Assembly (NCBI GenBank): GCA_026874595.1
Contig: CM049320.1
Location: forward strand, 35,188,214-35,252,213
Direction: 5' to 3'
DNA from: Sipunculus nudus
Lineage: Eukaryota; Annelida; Sipuncula; Golfingiida; Sipunculidae
Length of the DNA stretch: 64,000 bases
A model generated the notes under the pieces. That model saw only the letters and a program-made list of their open reading frames with translations. It ran no database searches and was not told the DNA's origin. Of the stretch, positions 49,498-61,809 are shown piece by piece (within the stretch, counting starts at the first letter, position 1; each line of letters begins with the position of its first letter). The position numbers and the translations under genes were made by a program.

Positions 49498-51060
49498 GTG
49501 GAATATTTAAACTACGACATGATATTACACTTGTTTAAAAAAACGGAAATGCCACTGCACATGGTTTTACCAGAAGAGCTGGGGAATGTATGTCTTTGTC
49601 TAAAGCAGTGTTACCAGCAAAGCTGTTACTTAGGAATTTGTATAGTCTTGCGTACTCGATGTTCTAGGCACGACAAATTGCCACTTGATAAGGGTACAGT
49701 TCATGACTTGAAGTTGTGGTATTCTGTGCAGCTCTACGGACAAATAATCACCTGCAGTTCCACAGAGGCGCTTCCCCTGTAGCTTGGGGCGGGTAACTGC
49801 AGGATATAGAAGCCTGAGGGCAGTTGAACCGACGTCTTTAGTTCAAGCCCTCAAATGTCAGAGAAATGATGGCAGCTTTAGTCACATTGCACTCCTTTTC
49901 CAATCAGATAGAGAACAAGGTAGTTCAGGTATGCAAAAACAATATCACAACCATGGTTTATATCAATTTTCAGGGTAGACAGTGTGTAGAACTGACCAAA
50001 ATACCTACGGCTATTTGGAGGCTTTTAAACAGAAGGCAATACAGATGCACGCTGACTGTCATGAACTGTATAGGACCACCATTGGGTGTAAATATACGAA
50101 CTATTCAGGTATTTGGACATAATATGGTGTCCATATACAATAGACCGATGTGCGTTCTTTCTAACGAGTAAATTACAAAAGTACAAACAGCCTTTACATG
50201 GAACCAGACACTAGATATCCAATCATAATATTGAACAGGATAATTAGTGTTATCATAGCTAAAAAGGCAAAGGCCTCAGTGAGAATATCATGGTGGCCTG
50301 CTCAACAGTGGTTTCACCAACTTATAAAATTGTCAGTAGCCCAAACAATAATAATTCAAACCACATGGCAGACATGTCTACGTATAAGACATATCCCCGA
50401 ATCATTAAGGGATCCAAAATGAAAATTATTTGCTTGGAGAATCCGTGTAGAGAAAAATCAAAATCTTTAGGCTGGGCAAAGAGGGCTCAAGATTAATATG
50501 TATTATATTGGGCACCGTCAACTTTTAAGCATTACAATAGGATTTGCCTTGATATTCAGGAGTATTGTTTCACCGATAATTTTCAATTTCCCCAAATGGA
50601 TGGGTACTCCGTGATTGTAGATTAGGTGTGAACTGTGATTACTCGAATCACCCTGATTCATTACTCAGAATGACATCAGTTTGTGTAGGTTGTTTATTTT
50701 GAGAGTCTAGGTCTGAGAAATGTGGTGCCTGATATGGATGTTGAACATATGCTCACATCTTCAATAAAATCTGGTATTAAGAGGCCGCTTTGTACCACCA
50801 AACCCATGCCAGTGGGTTCAGCTTTTTTTCAGTTGTTCAAATCGGGGGGGGGGGGGGGGGGGAGGGAATCAGGCTCTGCCATTAGATAAACTCCGACTTA
50901 AATGGATAACTTTTAGTTAGCTTTGTCCTTCATGACTAGACCTTCAGATTTAGCTCCTAGGAGTGAAACGTAAACCAAAGCTTGCAGTCAGAGGAGTATT
51001 TTCGTTAACAAGAGATCAGTTTCTTTACATCAGGATGGGTCTTTTTTATTTATTTTTTTT
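49498..51060 (+). mobile_element. Decayed DIRS-like (tyrosine-recombinase) retrotransposon
   Basis: Broken reading frames match, in order, parts I know from DIRS/Ngaro-type polyproteins: DLKLWYSVQL (about 49705; family DLxWW), an RNase H-like stretch EMMAALVTLHSFSNQIENKV then NNITTMVYINFQG (49863-49980), KASVRISWWPAQQWFHQLIK (about 50270-50330; family 'WPxQxWF'), a degraded HPLxxKLxL-type end (about 50395-50440), and a recombinase-like LPLDKLRLKWITF, LALSFMTRPSDLAP (50877-50965, one frameshift; family LxLKxxFLLALxSxRRxSDL). Several stops and shifts show it is dead. It lies just upstream of the first mapped gene 2 exon, in opposite orientation. The retroelement class is inferred from motif order. 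Confidence 0.6.
50845..50864. repeat. Poly-G run
   Basis: About 16 G followed by AGGG inside the DIRS-like remnant; a likely slippage or recombination mark. Confidence 0.8.
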
Positions 51061-51583
51061 TCGTATCAAAATGATACCTCTTTCAAGGGGTTTAAAGTCC
51101 TCATAATAGATACCAGATAATTCAAATGATAATATTGACAAAACTTGGTGTTTACAGATTATTTAGATAGGAATTGAGACTGTTGCATTATAGGAAAAAC
51201 ATATGCGGTGCCTTATTTCATTTAAATCTCCTTACACTGCCCTCAAGGCTGAGATATTGCAAGTATTCTGAAGAAATTGATTAATTTGAAGGTCAAGGTT
51301 ATATAGCTCGGTGCTTTGGAGCTACTTGTGCCACTGTTGCTGTTCCAGGTGGTATTAAAACCTTAAACTGCCATGCAGATTGGCAGGTGGAAAACTACGG
51401 AGATATTTTAAAAAACGTTTAATTGATGCACGATCTAGTTACACCGAATATATTGGTCGGTTCAGAGGTTCTAATTACACTTTTTGATTTGCACATACAT
51501 TTATGGGTAATCTCGCTACGAGGGAAGTTAATATAATAAATATATTTGAAGTGTTACGTAAGTTTTGTTTCTACTTAATTGCA

Positions 51584-51675
51584 GTCACACGAATGTATTA
51601 AAGTAATACATTTTTTTGTAATTTCACGACAGACTGATTTGCGTCATTTAACGTAAATCGGCACCTCAGTCCTTC
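51584..51675 (+). repeat. Dispersed repeat with near-palindromic core, copy 2
   Basis: TCACACGAATGTATTAAAGT and GACTGATTTGCGTCATTTAA, CGTAAATCGGCACCTC correspond to 48650-48740. The two copies lie 2.9 kb apart in direct orientation on either side of the DIRS-like remnant. Confidence 0.55.
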
Positions 51676-51699
51676 CTTAGAGCAGCTATGTAACTATTT

Positions 51700-53830
51700 A
51701 TATTCTTTCCTGTGATTTCTTATAATTTTAATGGTTTTATATGACCCCAGTGAAAGTGGACCTTGGATGAGTATAGGCAATTGTTTGACAATAAATAGCA
51801 ATTAAGTGCGATGTAAGCTTTCTTCTTACAAAGCAGCATCATAATAAAATGGTCATGGTCATGTTTACAGAGAACATGTCTTAGAATATTTGACGGGTGC
51901 CTAATATTGTTGTGCAAACATTCATAGTTACCTCAGCTAAATTTTACAGGAATGCAATTAAAAAAATAGTCAGTCCATCCAGCGTTTTCTCTCACAAATG
52001 TGTCATAATAAATAAATTAATTAATTAGTTATGAAAAATACTAAAACGCCTTTTACGTTTTAGGGGAAAAATAGATAATGTACATTCATATTCACTCTGT
52101 CTTGGATAATTTCCATGCACATAATGAGAACATGTACAATCATTTCACTCTATCTTGGATAATTTAATGCACACAATGAGAACATTTTGTTTGAAACTGA
52201 AGGATCATAATACAGAATTTAATACTTTTACATCATTAACCATTAAACGGGTGCAAAATATGAACCATATTAAAATGTTATGCATAACTGATCAAGATTT
52301 GAAAATTAGCTCACTAATTTACGGAGAAAAAAAACGGAGTGGCCATAGGGCTTTTGGATTATATAGAAAAAAGAACATAACGAACTTGAAGATAATTAAC
52401 ATCCCCCTAGATAATTACTTGTAGGATTTGTGCCTTGTATTGTAAACCATAACAAACACGGTATAAAGCAACCGGGAAGACCTCATATATTTAAGCTCCT
52501 TTTGTTTTAGTTGCCAATAAACGGATAATAACATCCAATAATTAATTGCAATTATATATATGTGACGGATTTTGATGAAATATAATATGCCGAGCAACTT
52601 GGAAAGTATATCAAGCAAAACGACCTTTGTGTGTAATATTTACTCCAAAACCACCAATTATTGTCGCTTTTGATGCGAAACAATGAGGAAGCACCCTCAA
52701 CGGCTCAATGCAGGTTAGGCGTTTGGCTTATCACATCAGGTATAAGTACTGAACAGTGTATAAGTATGTGTCTTGTTTACATTAATTCTTTATTATATAA
52801 CCATCTTGTAACCTCTCATATTGTACCAACACCTAACCTAATCATGGTGGTCTATTGTTATTGTACACCAAATCCAGAATTTCCTAACGGAACGCCCATT
52901 ATTAATTACTAAATCAGGACTAGATACGATCCCAAAAAAAGGAGGGATAGAGAACCACTGGGGTAGTAATCTAGTAAAAATAGGGTTGAACCGGGAAAAA
53001 GTTGCAAAACAAATGAAACTAACTGTACGTTACACAGAACATTCTGAAAAATAACATATTAAATGTCCAAAAAAGTCCAGTTGGGTAAGTTAATTACTTT
53101 GATAATTTTAATTGGCTAATTAAATACTAATTTTACTGTACTAATCTGCAAATAGTCATATTAAGCTTTGTTTCATTAGAATGATCTCTTCATAGTCCAT
53201 CTATTGAATCTGACTTAGATGTAAATTTACCAATAATAACGATATATGGTAAATTTATGAGGACAGGGCTCGACAATAACACTTGTCAAATTGCTTAAGG
53301 GGTTGGAAATATCAAGAGAGCTATTGCCCAAGTGTATGAAAGTTGCCAGCTGGACCTACGATACATCATACCATGCTCTTTGGACAGTCTTAGTGAATAT
53401 CACATACAGGAAAAATCATATTGTACTTGCTTAAATAATCTGGTCAAAGCATAAGCACATTTAAGTTATATTAATGGTCTAGTATATTTACGTGATAATT
53501 AGTATCACTTGACATTATTATGGACTTCTTTAATGGTTCACTGTCATCATCTTCAGTTTTGTAAAACATGATTGCTTATTTGCTAGAAAGCTGGCTTAAT
53601 TAATGTAAAGGCATCTGTGTGTCATTATTGTGAACATTATGACTTTTAATTGTATTTAGCCCTAGTACGGGGCTTAAGTCCAAGGTAAGATTAATAAACC
53701 CAAATTTAAATAAATGCTAGGATTTTCCCACCGGCATAGAGCACAATATCGATAATACGGGTTTGATACAGAACTCAATGAGTTTTATAGTTAACTTACA
53801 GAATACTAATCATAATCACATTATTTATGG
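51700..53830. other. No gene recognised
   Basis: AT-rich DNA with a short repeated phrase (CACTCTNTCTTGGATAAT with TGAGAACAT near 52094 and 52146). Open frames (51720-51917, 52155-52424, 52415-52618, 52661-52912) have no family motif or convincing splice borders. Confidence 0.35.
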
Positions 53831-53837
53831 CTGTTAC

Positions 53838-53917
53838 CAACCAGCATTGGCATTAACAGAAAGGAGCACCCAGCCGTAGGACCAGAAGACAGGAAGTACT
53901 CTACACGATTGTGACAT
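53838..53917 (-). CDS. Candidate signal-peptide first exon
   Basis: ATG at 53917 opens MSQSCRVLPVFWSYGWVLLS followed by VNANAG, a plausible signal peptide with an A-N-A type cleavage site, and reaches a donor-like G|GTAACA at 53837-53836 (phase 2) or a weaker G|GTTGGT at 53841-53840 (phase 1). It is on the gene 2 strand and upstream. No exon connecting it to 49064 was found. Confidence 0.3.
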
Positions 53918-54076
53918 CTATTCAGTTATAAATTGAAAATATGAAGCCCAGCGTGGGTATTTAATAAATATGTTCTGTTGCATAGACTTAATTAAAATAA
54001 TAATATGGGTGTATTTAAGGAAACACAACAGTTGTACAATCTGGCATGGATTATATTCAGTTACAGACTCTTATAT

Positions 54077-54614
54077 AGGGGTTGCCAGCGGTCAGGGAAA
54101 ATTCATGAAATAATTTATTTTTTCAAGACCAGGGAAAAGTAAGGGAATTTTATAAAAGGTCAGGGAATTCTTTGATATTTTGGGCAGTCAGGGAAAAGTC
54201 ATGAAATTTTAAATGGCTATGACGATCGCAGTCAGTTATAAGGTTGAAAGAGTTTGGCATCTGTTATAAAAATGTGCTGAATGTGCAGATTTAATCTTGT
54301 TTCCTTTTAATTTTTGTACAAAAATCTAAGGTTGTTGATGCAGAGAATGGATATACAACATATAATACCAACAGTTTATGAGAGACCAATTCTGTTTCTG
54401 AGCAGTATTATAAAAAGTAGGATCTGATATGTATGATTCTTATGTTCCATACATTTTTAGGTAGAGTTTTGTCTTGGGTTTGACATAAAATGACGTTTAT
54501 TAGACAACATTTAAATTTTGCGTGATGATTTTTCCTCGAAAACCAATTGAAAGTCAGGGAATAGCCAGAGAAATGTCAGGGATTTTTTTTCAGAGTTGGC
54601 TGCTGGCAACCCTG
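54077..54614. mobile_element. MITE-like element with GGGTTGCCAGC termini
   Basis: The left end GGGTTGCCAGCGGTCAGGGA (54079 on) is mirrored by GCTGGCAACCC at 54602-54612. Inside, GTCAGGGAAAAGTCATGAAA and close variants recur near both ends. No transposase is present. TIR wording resembles hAT-type CAGGGTTGCC ends; a clean 8 bp target duplication is not visible, so the superfamily is a guess. Confidence 0.55.
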
Positions 54615-54837
54615 CTCTATGCGAAGGATTAATCTCTAAAATTATTTATCCTCTCAGTCTGTCTGACTGTTCATCTGTCTTAAGTCAACATTTTATGTGC
54701 GACGTAATATTTCAAATCAGTTACTTATACCCAGTTCCAATTTAAGTGGGCAAGTATATCTAGCGATTTTGATTTGGTCTTACATTTCTGACACTTTTGT
54801 CTATTTTGACTTCAAATTCATCACTGATCAGGATTAC

Positions 54838-55184
54838 CTGTAGGAATCTGTCGACCAACCTTCATTATACCATGATACACCATGCCCTAGATTAATTTCA
54901 GCAGAGTACTTAGTGTTTGTCTTCTTGTTTGATTTACCCCTATCAAAAATGATGCCTAAATGGAAAATCGAAATATATAAGGCTGCACAAAAAGTTTTGT
55001 AAGCCTCAGAGTACATTTTATTCAAAGAAAGCATTTCCACAGTCCATCCTGGCGGGGAATTTGATACTCCTGCCAAGACTGACTGTTTATTTTCATTTTT
55101 CCCGATAACTCGTTGAAAACATACTATTTTATCAAGGCTTTTGCAAAAAGCAAATGAATGAACGATTTTAAAAAAATATTTCAT
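54838..55184 (-). CDS. Unrecognised open frame, possible exon
   Basis: A minus frame of 116 codons with unremarkable composition (for example SNSPPGWTVEMLSLNKMYSE, then GVSWYNEGWSTDS) ends at a good donor TACAG|GTAATC at 54837-54836, phase 2. A weak acceptor (TTTTTGCAAAAG) lies near 55140. It does not fit the phase-0 start of the exon at 49064, and no family is recognised. It could be an exon of another gene or chance. Confidence 0.25.
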
Positions 55185-55199
55185 TCCGGAAAATACACC

Positions 55200-56100
55200 T
55201 AGAGTAATAAACTATTCCCACAGAGTTTATACCATAGTCTGTCACATTTAACAATGTTGAATCACTGTGACCTGTTTTCCAGTGTCACCAAAGATACTTT
55301 ATCTGGTATCTTTGCCGTAACATTAAACAGGGTATAAATAGCCTGGTAGTAACTCGTCTTTATAAAATAATGAGGATTCTATTATTTCTTCCAATTGATT
55401 GTCGCCTATACTATTTCTAGGGTAATTCACTTACTATTAACTGTCAAACTATATAAAATGCCTCGTGAATGAATCTACTTTCGTAAAGTGGTGGAGATAT
55501 TTAACGGCACCTGCATGCATAATTGTAATATATTAGTGTAACATGTAGTTTCTGAAATTTGCTTTGTTTCTAATTGTTTGATGCCAAATTTTCTTGGGGC
55601 GGTTAAAAAATTAATATATGATTAGACCTACAAGAAATAAAGATATATATTTATAAATCTATTGTTTAATCCATTTACTTTTGATCTGAAGAGGCTTAAA
55701 ATATCCACCCGCATCAAAATCTGATATCTTGATTTATGTTTTCCTTTGTATAACTACTTTATAACTTGAAATAGGCCCACTGACTGAGTAAAAGTTCAAG
55801 TAAAAAATACTATCCTTATAAGTAATATTATTTCTTTGCCCTGTCTAAACGTTTTGTGTTTCAGCTGCCTCGATGGTTATTAATTATTTAAATTGCGTTG
55901 AACAGTTTATTAAATATAGTAAAATACATACAACCTTTCTAAGAAGTCCATCATTACGTATCATCGTGTGACACGTAAGGATGTCGTTAATATATTAGAT
56001 TATTAGATTTTTAATATAGCTTTACTTTTCTTGTGCGTTGATCATACCACTAAAGTAAGTACATTAAGCAAAGCTTTTCTAAGGGGAGAATTAGCTAAGT
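55200..56100. other. No gene recognised
   Basis: AT-rich DNA without tandem structure or coding signal. Confidence 0.4.
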
Positions 56101-56830
56101 TCCATTGCAATATATTGAAGTGAGATTGAACAACATTTAAGTTATAAATGTTTCCTGATGCAGAAAATCCTATATCATTCATGGTACCTCTCGTGATATA
56201 AAAAAAATCCCCTGCTCCTATATTTCTATATGATTTATCTCATATGTGATATTCCCATGGACTGTTACATGGGCATGGTCTGTCTGATATAACGTAGGCC
56301 CAGCAGGAAACTTTCAGACACCAAGGCATGTTGTTTTCCTAATATTTTCAACCACTTTGGTAAGTGGGCAAATGTTATTGTCAACCCCTGCCTTGTCGAA
56401 TATACTTACAACTGTTATTATTGGTAAAATAAAATTATTATACTGATTGAATAGACAGGCAATAAAGAGGTATTGGATATCATTTAAATGATATATATTC
56501 CCTGATGTCGAAAACCCTATATCCCTTATGATACATATCGTGATATAAAAAAATCCCCTGCTCCTATAGTTCTATATGATTTATTCTGTATGTGATATTC
56601 CCTTGTCTCATGGGCATGGCCTAATATAGCGTAAGCCTAGCAGGAATCAACACCGGAGCAGGTAATTTAAACCCCTTGATTAGGTTTTATTGTCGAACCC
56701 TGCACTGGCAAATAAACTTAAAATTGTTATTATTGGTAAAATGTTTATCTAAGTCTGATGCTATAGACAGGCAATGAAGAGGAAGTGAACATCATTTAAA
56801 TACTTTTTGAGACCTTTTATATGTAATACT
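56100..56830 (+). repeat. ~340 bp tandem repeat, two full copies and a partial third
   Basis: AATCCCCTGCTCCTATATTT with CTATATGATTTATCTCATAT (about 56206) recurs as AATCCCCTGCTCCTATAGTT with CTATATGATTTATTCTGTAT (about 56553). TTATTATTGGTAAAAT and ATAGACAGGCAAT mark each junction (56416-56464 and 56727-56776), after which ATCATTTAAAT restarts the unit. Copies differ by many substitutions. Confidence 0.7.
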
Positions 56831-56976
56831 CCAGAATGTTATGTTCATCATACAACAAAACTCATTTCTGTTGCAATTTGATCCGGGTTTGCCTAAAATA
56901 TTAAGTGAAATCACAAGACTATAGCCTAGATACACTTCGGTAAGACCATGGAAACGTTTGCGCATAACAGCAGGAT

Positions 56977-56981
<5 letters not shown>

Positions 56982-57027
<46 letters not shown>
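56982..57027. repeat. (TA)n microsatellite
   Basis: TA run of about 45 bp. Confidence 0.95.
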
Positions 57028-57029
<2 letters not shown>

Positions 57030-58079
57030 GGCCTTGATCATGCTTCCATAATATCTTAGCGGATAATAATTAGAGCGGCTGTTCGTGACCTTGCATTTGA
57101 TTATATTTTTGCTGATGGAGTGTCCCCAAGCTCCACGAATCTATCATCCTAAATCAGTTCAGGAAAGGTGATATATATGTAACGAGCATGCAATAACATA
57201 CACTAACTAATATGTTTATATCTTTGAATTTTATTCTGGTGGGGATTCATACATCCCTAACAGTTGTTAGCCATTCAGGTTGAAGAACCACTTTATTTAC
57301 CAAAAACAAAATAATGCAATATTAAATTTGAATCAACGCTGATGCAGCCGCCATAAAACGCAAGGTCGGTCAGTGGCTGATATGTGTTCAGAGTGCATAG
57401 GATAATGTATACTGCTAATGCCTAGTTGTAATTTTTAGAATTAACCCATGGACAATGTTGGTAGTAGATCATATTCAAGCTATATGCCATCATGACTGAC
57501 TTTACTGGTGTTCTTTGATTTATTATATTACTCCATATTGCAATAGATGCATATTAATACATTAATATGCAACACACGTGAATTAATATACATGATGGTT
57601 TTAGACAACCGCTCTGTATGAGCTAGCCTTTCACACTATTACTCTATAGAGCCTGTATAAAGATTTCCCTTAAATTGCCACAATAGAAACAAAGTTACCA
57701 TAAGTTACCATAAGCGCCTCATTTTCTCAGCTTGAAAATTAATTACAAAGTTTACATGGTAACATTGCATGCCGGGGCGTATTATGGTGGTTTCATCACA
57801 AAACTTTCACATACCGTTATAATATTTATAATCAGGGCCCTTGGGTTATTTGTTGTTCATATAAATACTTATCTGTCAGTACTCTACATGCAATACAACG
57901 AGGCGAAGTCAGCTTGCCATAACACTTTGCATAATAAATGAGATGAAAGTGAGTTTAACGCTAGGTGGTTCACGCTTTTTGGCTTAGTGTGTGACGATAT
58001 TCTTTACAAATAAATGGCATAGTACAGGTGTGAAACAAGTGAAGCAAGAATATACAATGATCTCTTTTATATTTTCTTT

Positions 58080-58123
<44 letters not shown>

Positions 58124-58480
58124 TTATTATTTTCTGCTACTACAAGTATATAAATGAAAATAATTCGTTGCCACTCTGTTCGGGTTTTCATACTTTTTAT
58201 AGACGGGCAAAAATCTCAAGAATTTTCTCTTCATTATTGGTCTGCCTTGCAGAGAATAACATATTTACCCTGGATGCATAGCAATAAGTTACACAGGTTA
58301 CACTGAAAAAGCTTTATCATGTTTTGGACTGTATCAAGCCCACTTACTATAAATACTGGAAAATTAAATTAATTAAAGAAAATGAATTTTGATGGTGACA
58401 GTTCTAACACTGCTCTTCAAAAGTTTCTTTGAAATCACTTTATGTAACTTACATATTTTTATAGGATATATTAATGTTTA
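57028..58480. other. No gene recognised; one short (TA)n
   Basis: Mostly AT-rich. A CACACA/(TA)n tract stands at 58081-58118; overlapping plus and minus open frames through it are artefacts of the repeat. Confidence 0.4.
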
Positions 58481-58489
58481 TCCGCTTAC

Positions 58490-58517
58490 CTGCATGAAAA
58501 ACAAATGAAGCCAGCAT
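58490..58517 (-). CDS. Candidate short first exon (signal start)
   Basis: ATG at 58517 opens MLASFVFHA, then a strong donor GCAG|GTAAGC at 58489-58488, phase 1. Short, hydrophobic and on the gene 2 strand, so it could begin the signal peptide of gene 2 or of another gene upstream. Evidence is only the ATG, hydrophobicity and donor. Confidence 0.3.
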
Positions 58518-58529
58518 GATAGAAATATA

Positions 58530-61500
58530 CAAACAGCTATATCAGCCAACGGGTTGAGTTTCTACTGGGTTTGTTCCTGGTGGAAAGTGCTGACTGTTAT
58601 CTCAAATCACATATCAACAAGATAATTATTTGCCAGCAGAAAAACTAATGAGAAATAATGAATTTACAACAATACCCAAGTGAAGCCTCCCTGTTTATGC
58701 ATGGACAACATTGTTTCGTGTTAAGCAAGTTAACACGAATTATCTCATCAAGATCACTGTAATCCATAGAACCTAACAAAATATCACACTGCTTAAATAT
58801 ACTGTCTTTTATAAATTAGTGTTTTAGTAGCACAAAAGCATTCAAAAAGTTAGGTCATTATAAAATATCATATCACTCGACCGTTTCTTTAAGTATTAGA
58901 TTTCCGAGCAACATATTTTGATATTTGTATTTCTGTTTTTAAGCACTTACTTTATCTATTCTCATCCCGAAATATTACATGAGTTACCACATAACCAATC
59001 TAGAACAGTTTATAATATACCCGATGCAAATTCCATTTCATTGCTAGAACGTAAAACACAAATAATATAATATTAATTATTTTTATCTTGAGATAAAGTG
59101 AACAGAAGATAAATGGACAGCTGATGATCCTTGTCCTCTCGATTGAGCTGATTTTAGACCCGAATCGAACGATTATGACATCAGCTGTGCTTAATATTGA
59201 TTGACATCATATGCTATGTTGTACTCAGAGACCACCAGCTTCGATGAAATAATGGGGCCTGTTGTCGCATTATTTTGATTAAAACAATGGAATAATACAT
59301 CCCAAATTATTAGGCTGATAATAAATAAAAATTGTTATATCATTGGTGATACTGTGTGGTTATGTACCCGCTAAATACATGTATATACACTTTCTTGATG
59401 CAGATACATATCAGCGAATAGATGTAACAACGGTATTTAACAAGATAATTATACATGATCTCAGCAAGGAAGTGTTGCGATGACCAAATTGAACGGGACA
59501 CTGAATCCATATGAAAACGTGTAAATCTAAGGTTAGGAAATAAATATGAGTTAATCGTGCATTCATTCTCGGGTAATATATAAATAAGCATGTACACAGT
59601 ATAAATGATCAATAAAGACACATAACCACGCTCACATAATTAATGTAATAATTGCAGGTTAAAATGGATAACAAAATGTAAGTTAGTTTTACATATTGCA
59701 TTATATTTATACTCGAACTGTTTAGAGTCACTTGGTATCTTTGAATAACCATAGGTGTTACTCATTAATATACAGGTTTATAGGTTAACCTAGGATAATT
59801 CCGGGTATAGTGTGATTCACAGACCGAATAATATTAAGCCCATAGTGTCTATGAGAAAATAATGAATTTTTCTCTTCGAAAGTGAACGTAAAATTAGGAA
59901 ATCATTAAAGGCTATTTTAATAAGAATACAAGATAGTCTAGCATCAGCGGCATCCTCAGCGTCAGACATAAAGCAACCCTTATACCAGTCTAAACAGAAC
60001 AAACAGTGTACACTGGATATAAGCTATAAGGCAGTCATTTAAGTATATATCACCGGGGATTTTTTATATAAATAAAGGTTGTAAACATCATGCCTAGAGC
60101 TGGAGTAAATATTGTCCCGTGTCTCATACAAGTGAGTTCTTGATATAAATGATTTCATTTATGACCTGGTACCTTCTCGGAATGCCAAAGATTCATTTGC
60201 CATCACAGATTTCGCCTGTTTATGCATTCGCGTCCATTCCCGTCTATTATCCAATCTATTAACAAATATAAAATGAAAACATATCATATATTACAATAAT
60301 GTCTGGTAAGACTGTTGAATGTTTATAGACTCAGTTTAATCAGCAGCAAAATAGTAAGAGGTAAAAAATAGTAAGTTGGCATGCATTACAATATTTCTAA
60401 CAAAATAGGTCACATATTTAACAGAATAATTTATCAAGCCATTTAAAGGTGTTAATAGACATGACGCAGAAGTTGAATAACTTGATAAATATCTGTGTTG
60501 TCTGTTTGTATAATTTGTATTAGAGTTTTGATATCAAGGACTTTGTGGACACCAATGATATCTTGCACAAAACGTATTGCTTTAAAGAATGAATGACCTG
60601 CCATCTTTTGTATATAACTGTGCCTAACTAACATAGAAGACAAATTATGTTCAAGTTTTTCTTACGGTTTGGTTCATTCAGTATCTTACTCGTATCATTT
60701 AGATGTGAACGCATGTCTGGTATTTTAACAGAGTCCCGTCAAAACGTATTTAAGAATGTTAGGTGATGACGGATGGATCTTTGGATATATTCGAACCGAT
60801 ATGACCAAACCCGAAGAAATTCCTGATAATGCTATGATTTATCTGTCACAATATTTCGGCCTCCGTTCCTTAATAGTTTTATTCTTCTATCATCAAGCCG
60901 TCAATGTTATAAATATTATGCTCTATCTAACATCCAAGAAGACGTTGTCATCAGTACATAATGTTATCGTCAGGGCATTCAGAAATACTCGAGGTATTGC
61001 CCGGACAAGTAAACAAATAGACAATAAATATACAAACACAGAACTCACGCTTATCTCAAAGCATTGGCGATCATCGGAGGCAGAGGTTATATGAATGATG
61101 CCATTGTTTATTTATTATGCATTCACTTGGTTCTCCCAATGAGCTTGCTTACCAGAGCATCCTGGCTTATTTTTATTATGGATTTAATTTTACTGAAATA
61201 TTCTGCTTGCTTCTGTATGGGCTTATCCCAACGCACTCAAATTTGATTACTCTACGAAAACCTTCCAAATTAAAAGAACAAAGACTTTAACATATATACA
61301 GTATCCTTGACAGACCCTGCTATCTTTTCCGTGATGTTAAGGCCTGGAGCAAGAAACTAGCTGGAGACATATGTAGCTGTACAATCAGTATGTACGATGC
61401 GGGGCGTGGTATGTCAAGTGTAAAAACGTATAAGAAACTTATTTTTATCATTGTATTGAAGCTGACAGAGAATATTATTATCACAATCAATATCCTGTGG

Positions 61501-61615
61501 TTTGACTTAATATTGGCGTTTTTTTTTCACTGTTTGACGACGTTTCAATTTTCGATGGATCTCAACAAAAGTTAATGCAACCATGAATATACAGTGACAT
61601 AGTAAGCATTTACCC
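58530..61615. other. No gene recognised
   Basis: AT-rich. A plus-strand run of frames at 60756-61246 (MLGDDGWIFGYIRTDMTKPE and a hydrophobic second part) is the longest, but shows no known motif, and the two parts lie in different frames; it may be a decayed element. Other frames (59340-59621, 59817-60002, 60452-60643) are also unrecognised. Confidence 0.35.
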
Positions 61616-61619
61616 ACGA

Positions 61620-61805
61620 AATCTTAACGACAACAATTTGTACATCGACCTAGCGGGAATTCTGATTTTCCATTGATATATAACCTGAAGACCTGGTATA
61701 TGTACCCACTTATGTACTTGCAAAATCTAAACAACAACAATTGGTACATCGAGCGAGTGGGAATTCTGATTTCTATTGATATATAATCTGAAGACCCTAT
61801 ATTGT
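61620..61805 (+). repeat. ~104 bp tandem duplication
   Basis: ACAATTTGTACATCG with GCGGGAATTCTGATTTTCCA and TTGATATATAACCTGAAGAC (61633-61693) recurs as ACAATTGGTACATCG, GTGGGAATTCTGATTTCTAT, TGATATATAATCTGAAGACC (61737-61796). Confidence 0.8.
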
Positions 61806-61809
61806 TCTC

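Noticed and set aside
57970-58281. Overlapping frames with IYIYIYIY runs
   Set aside because: Translation of a (TA)n microsatellite on both strands.
60756-61246. Plus frames as a membrane protein gene
   Set aside because: The hydrophobic part is in a different frame from the first part, no motif is recognisable, and no splice pair joins them convincingly.
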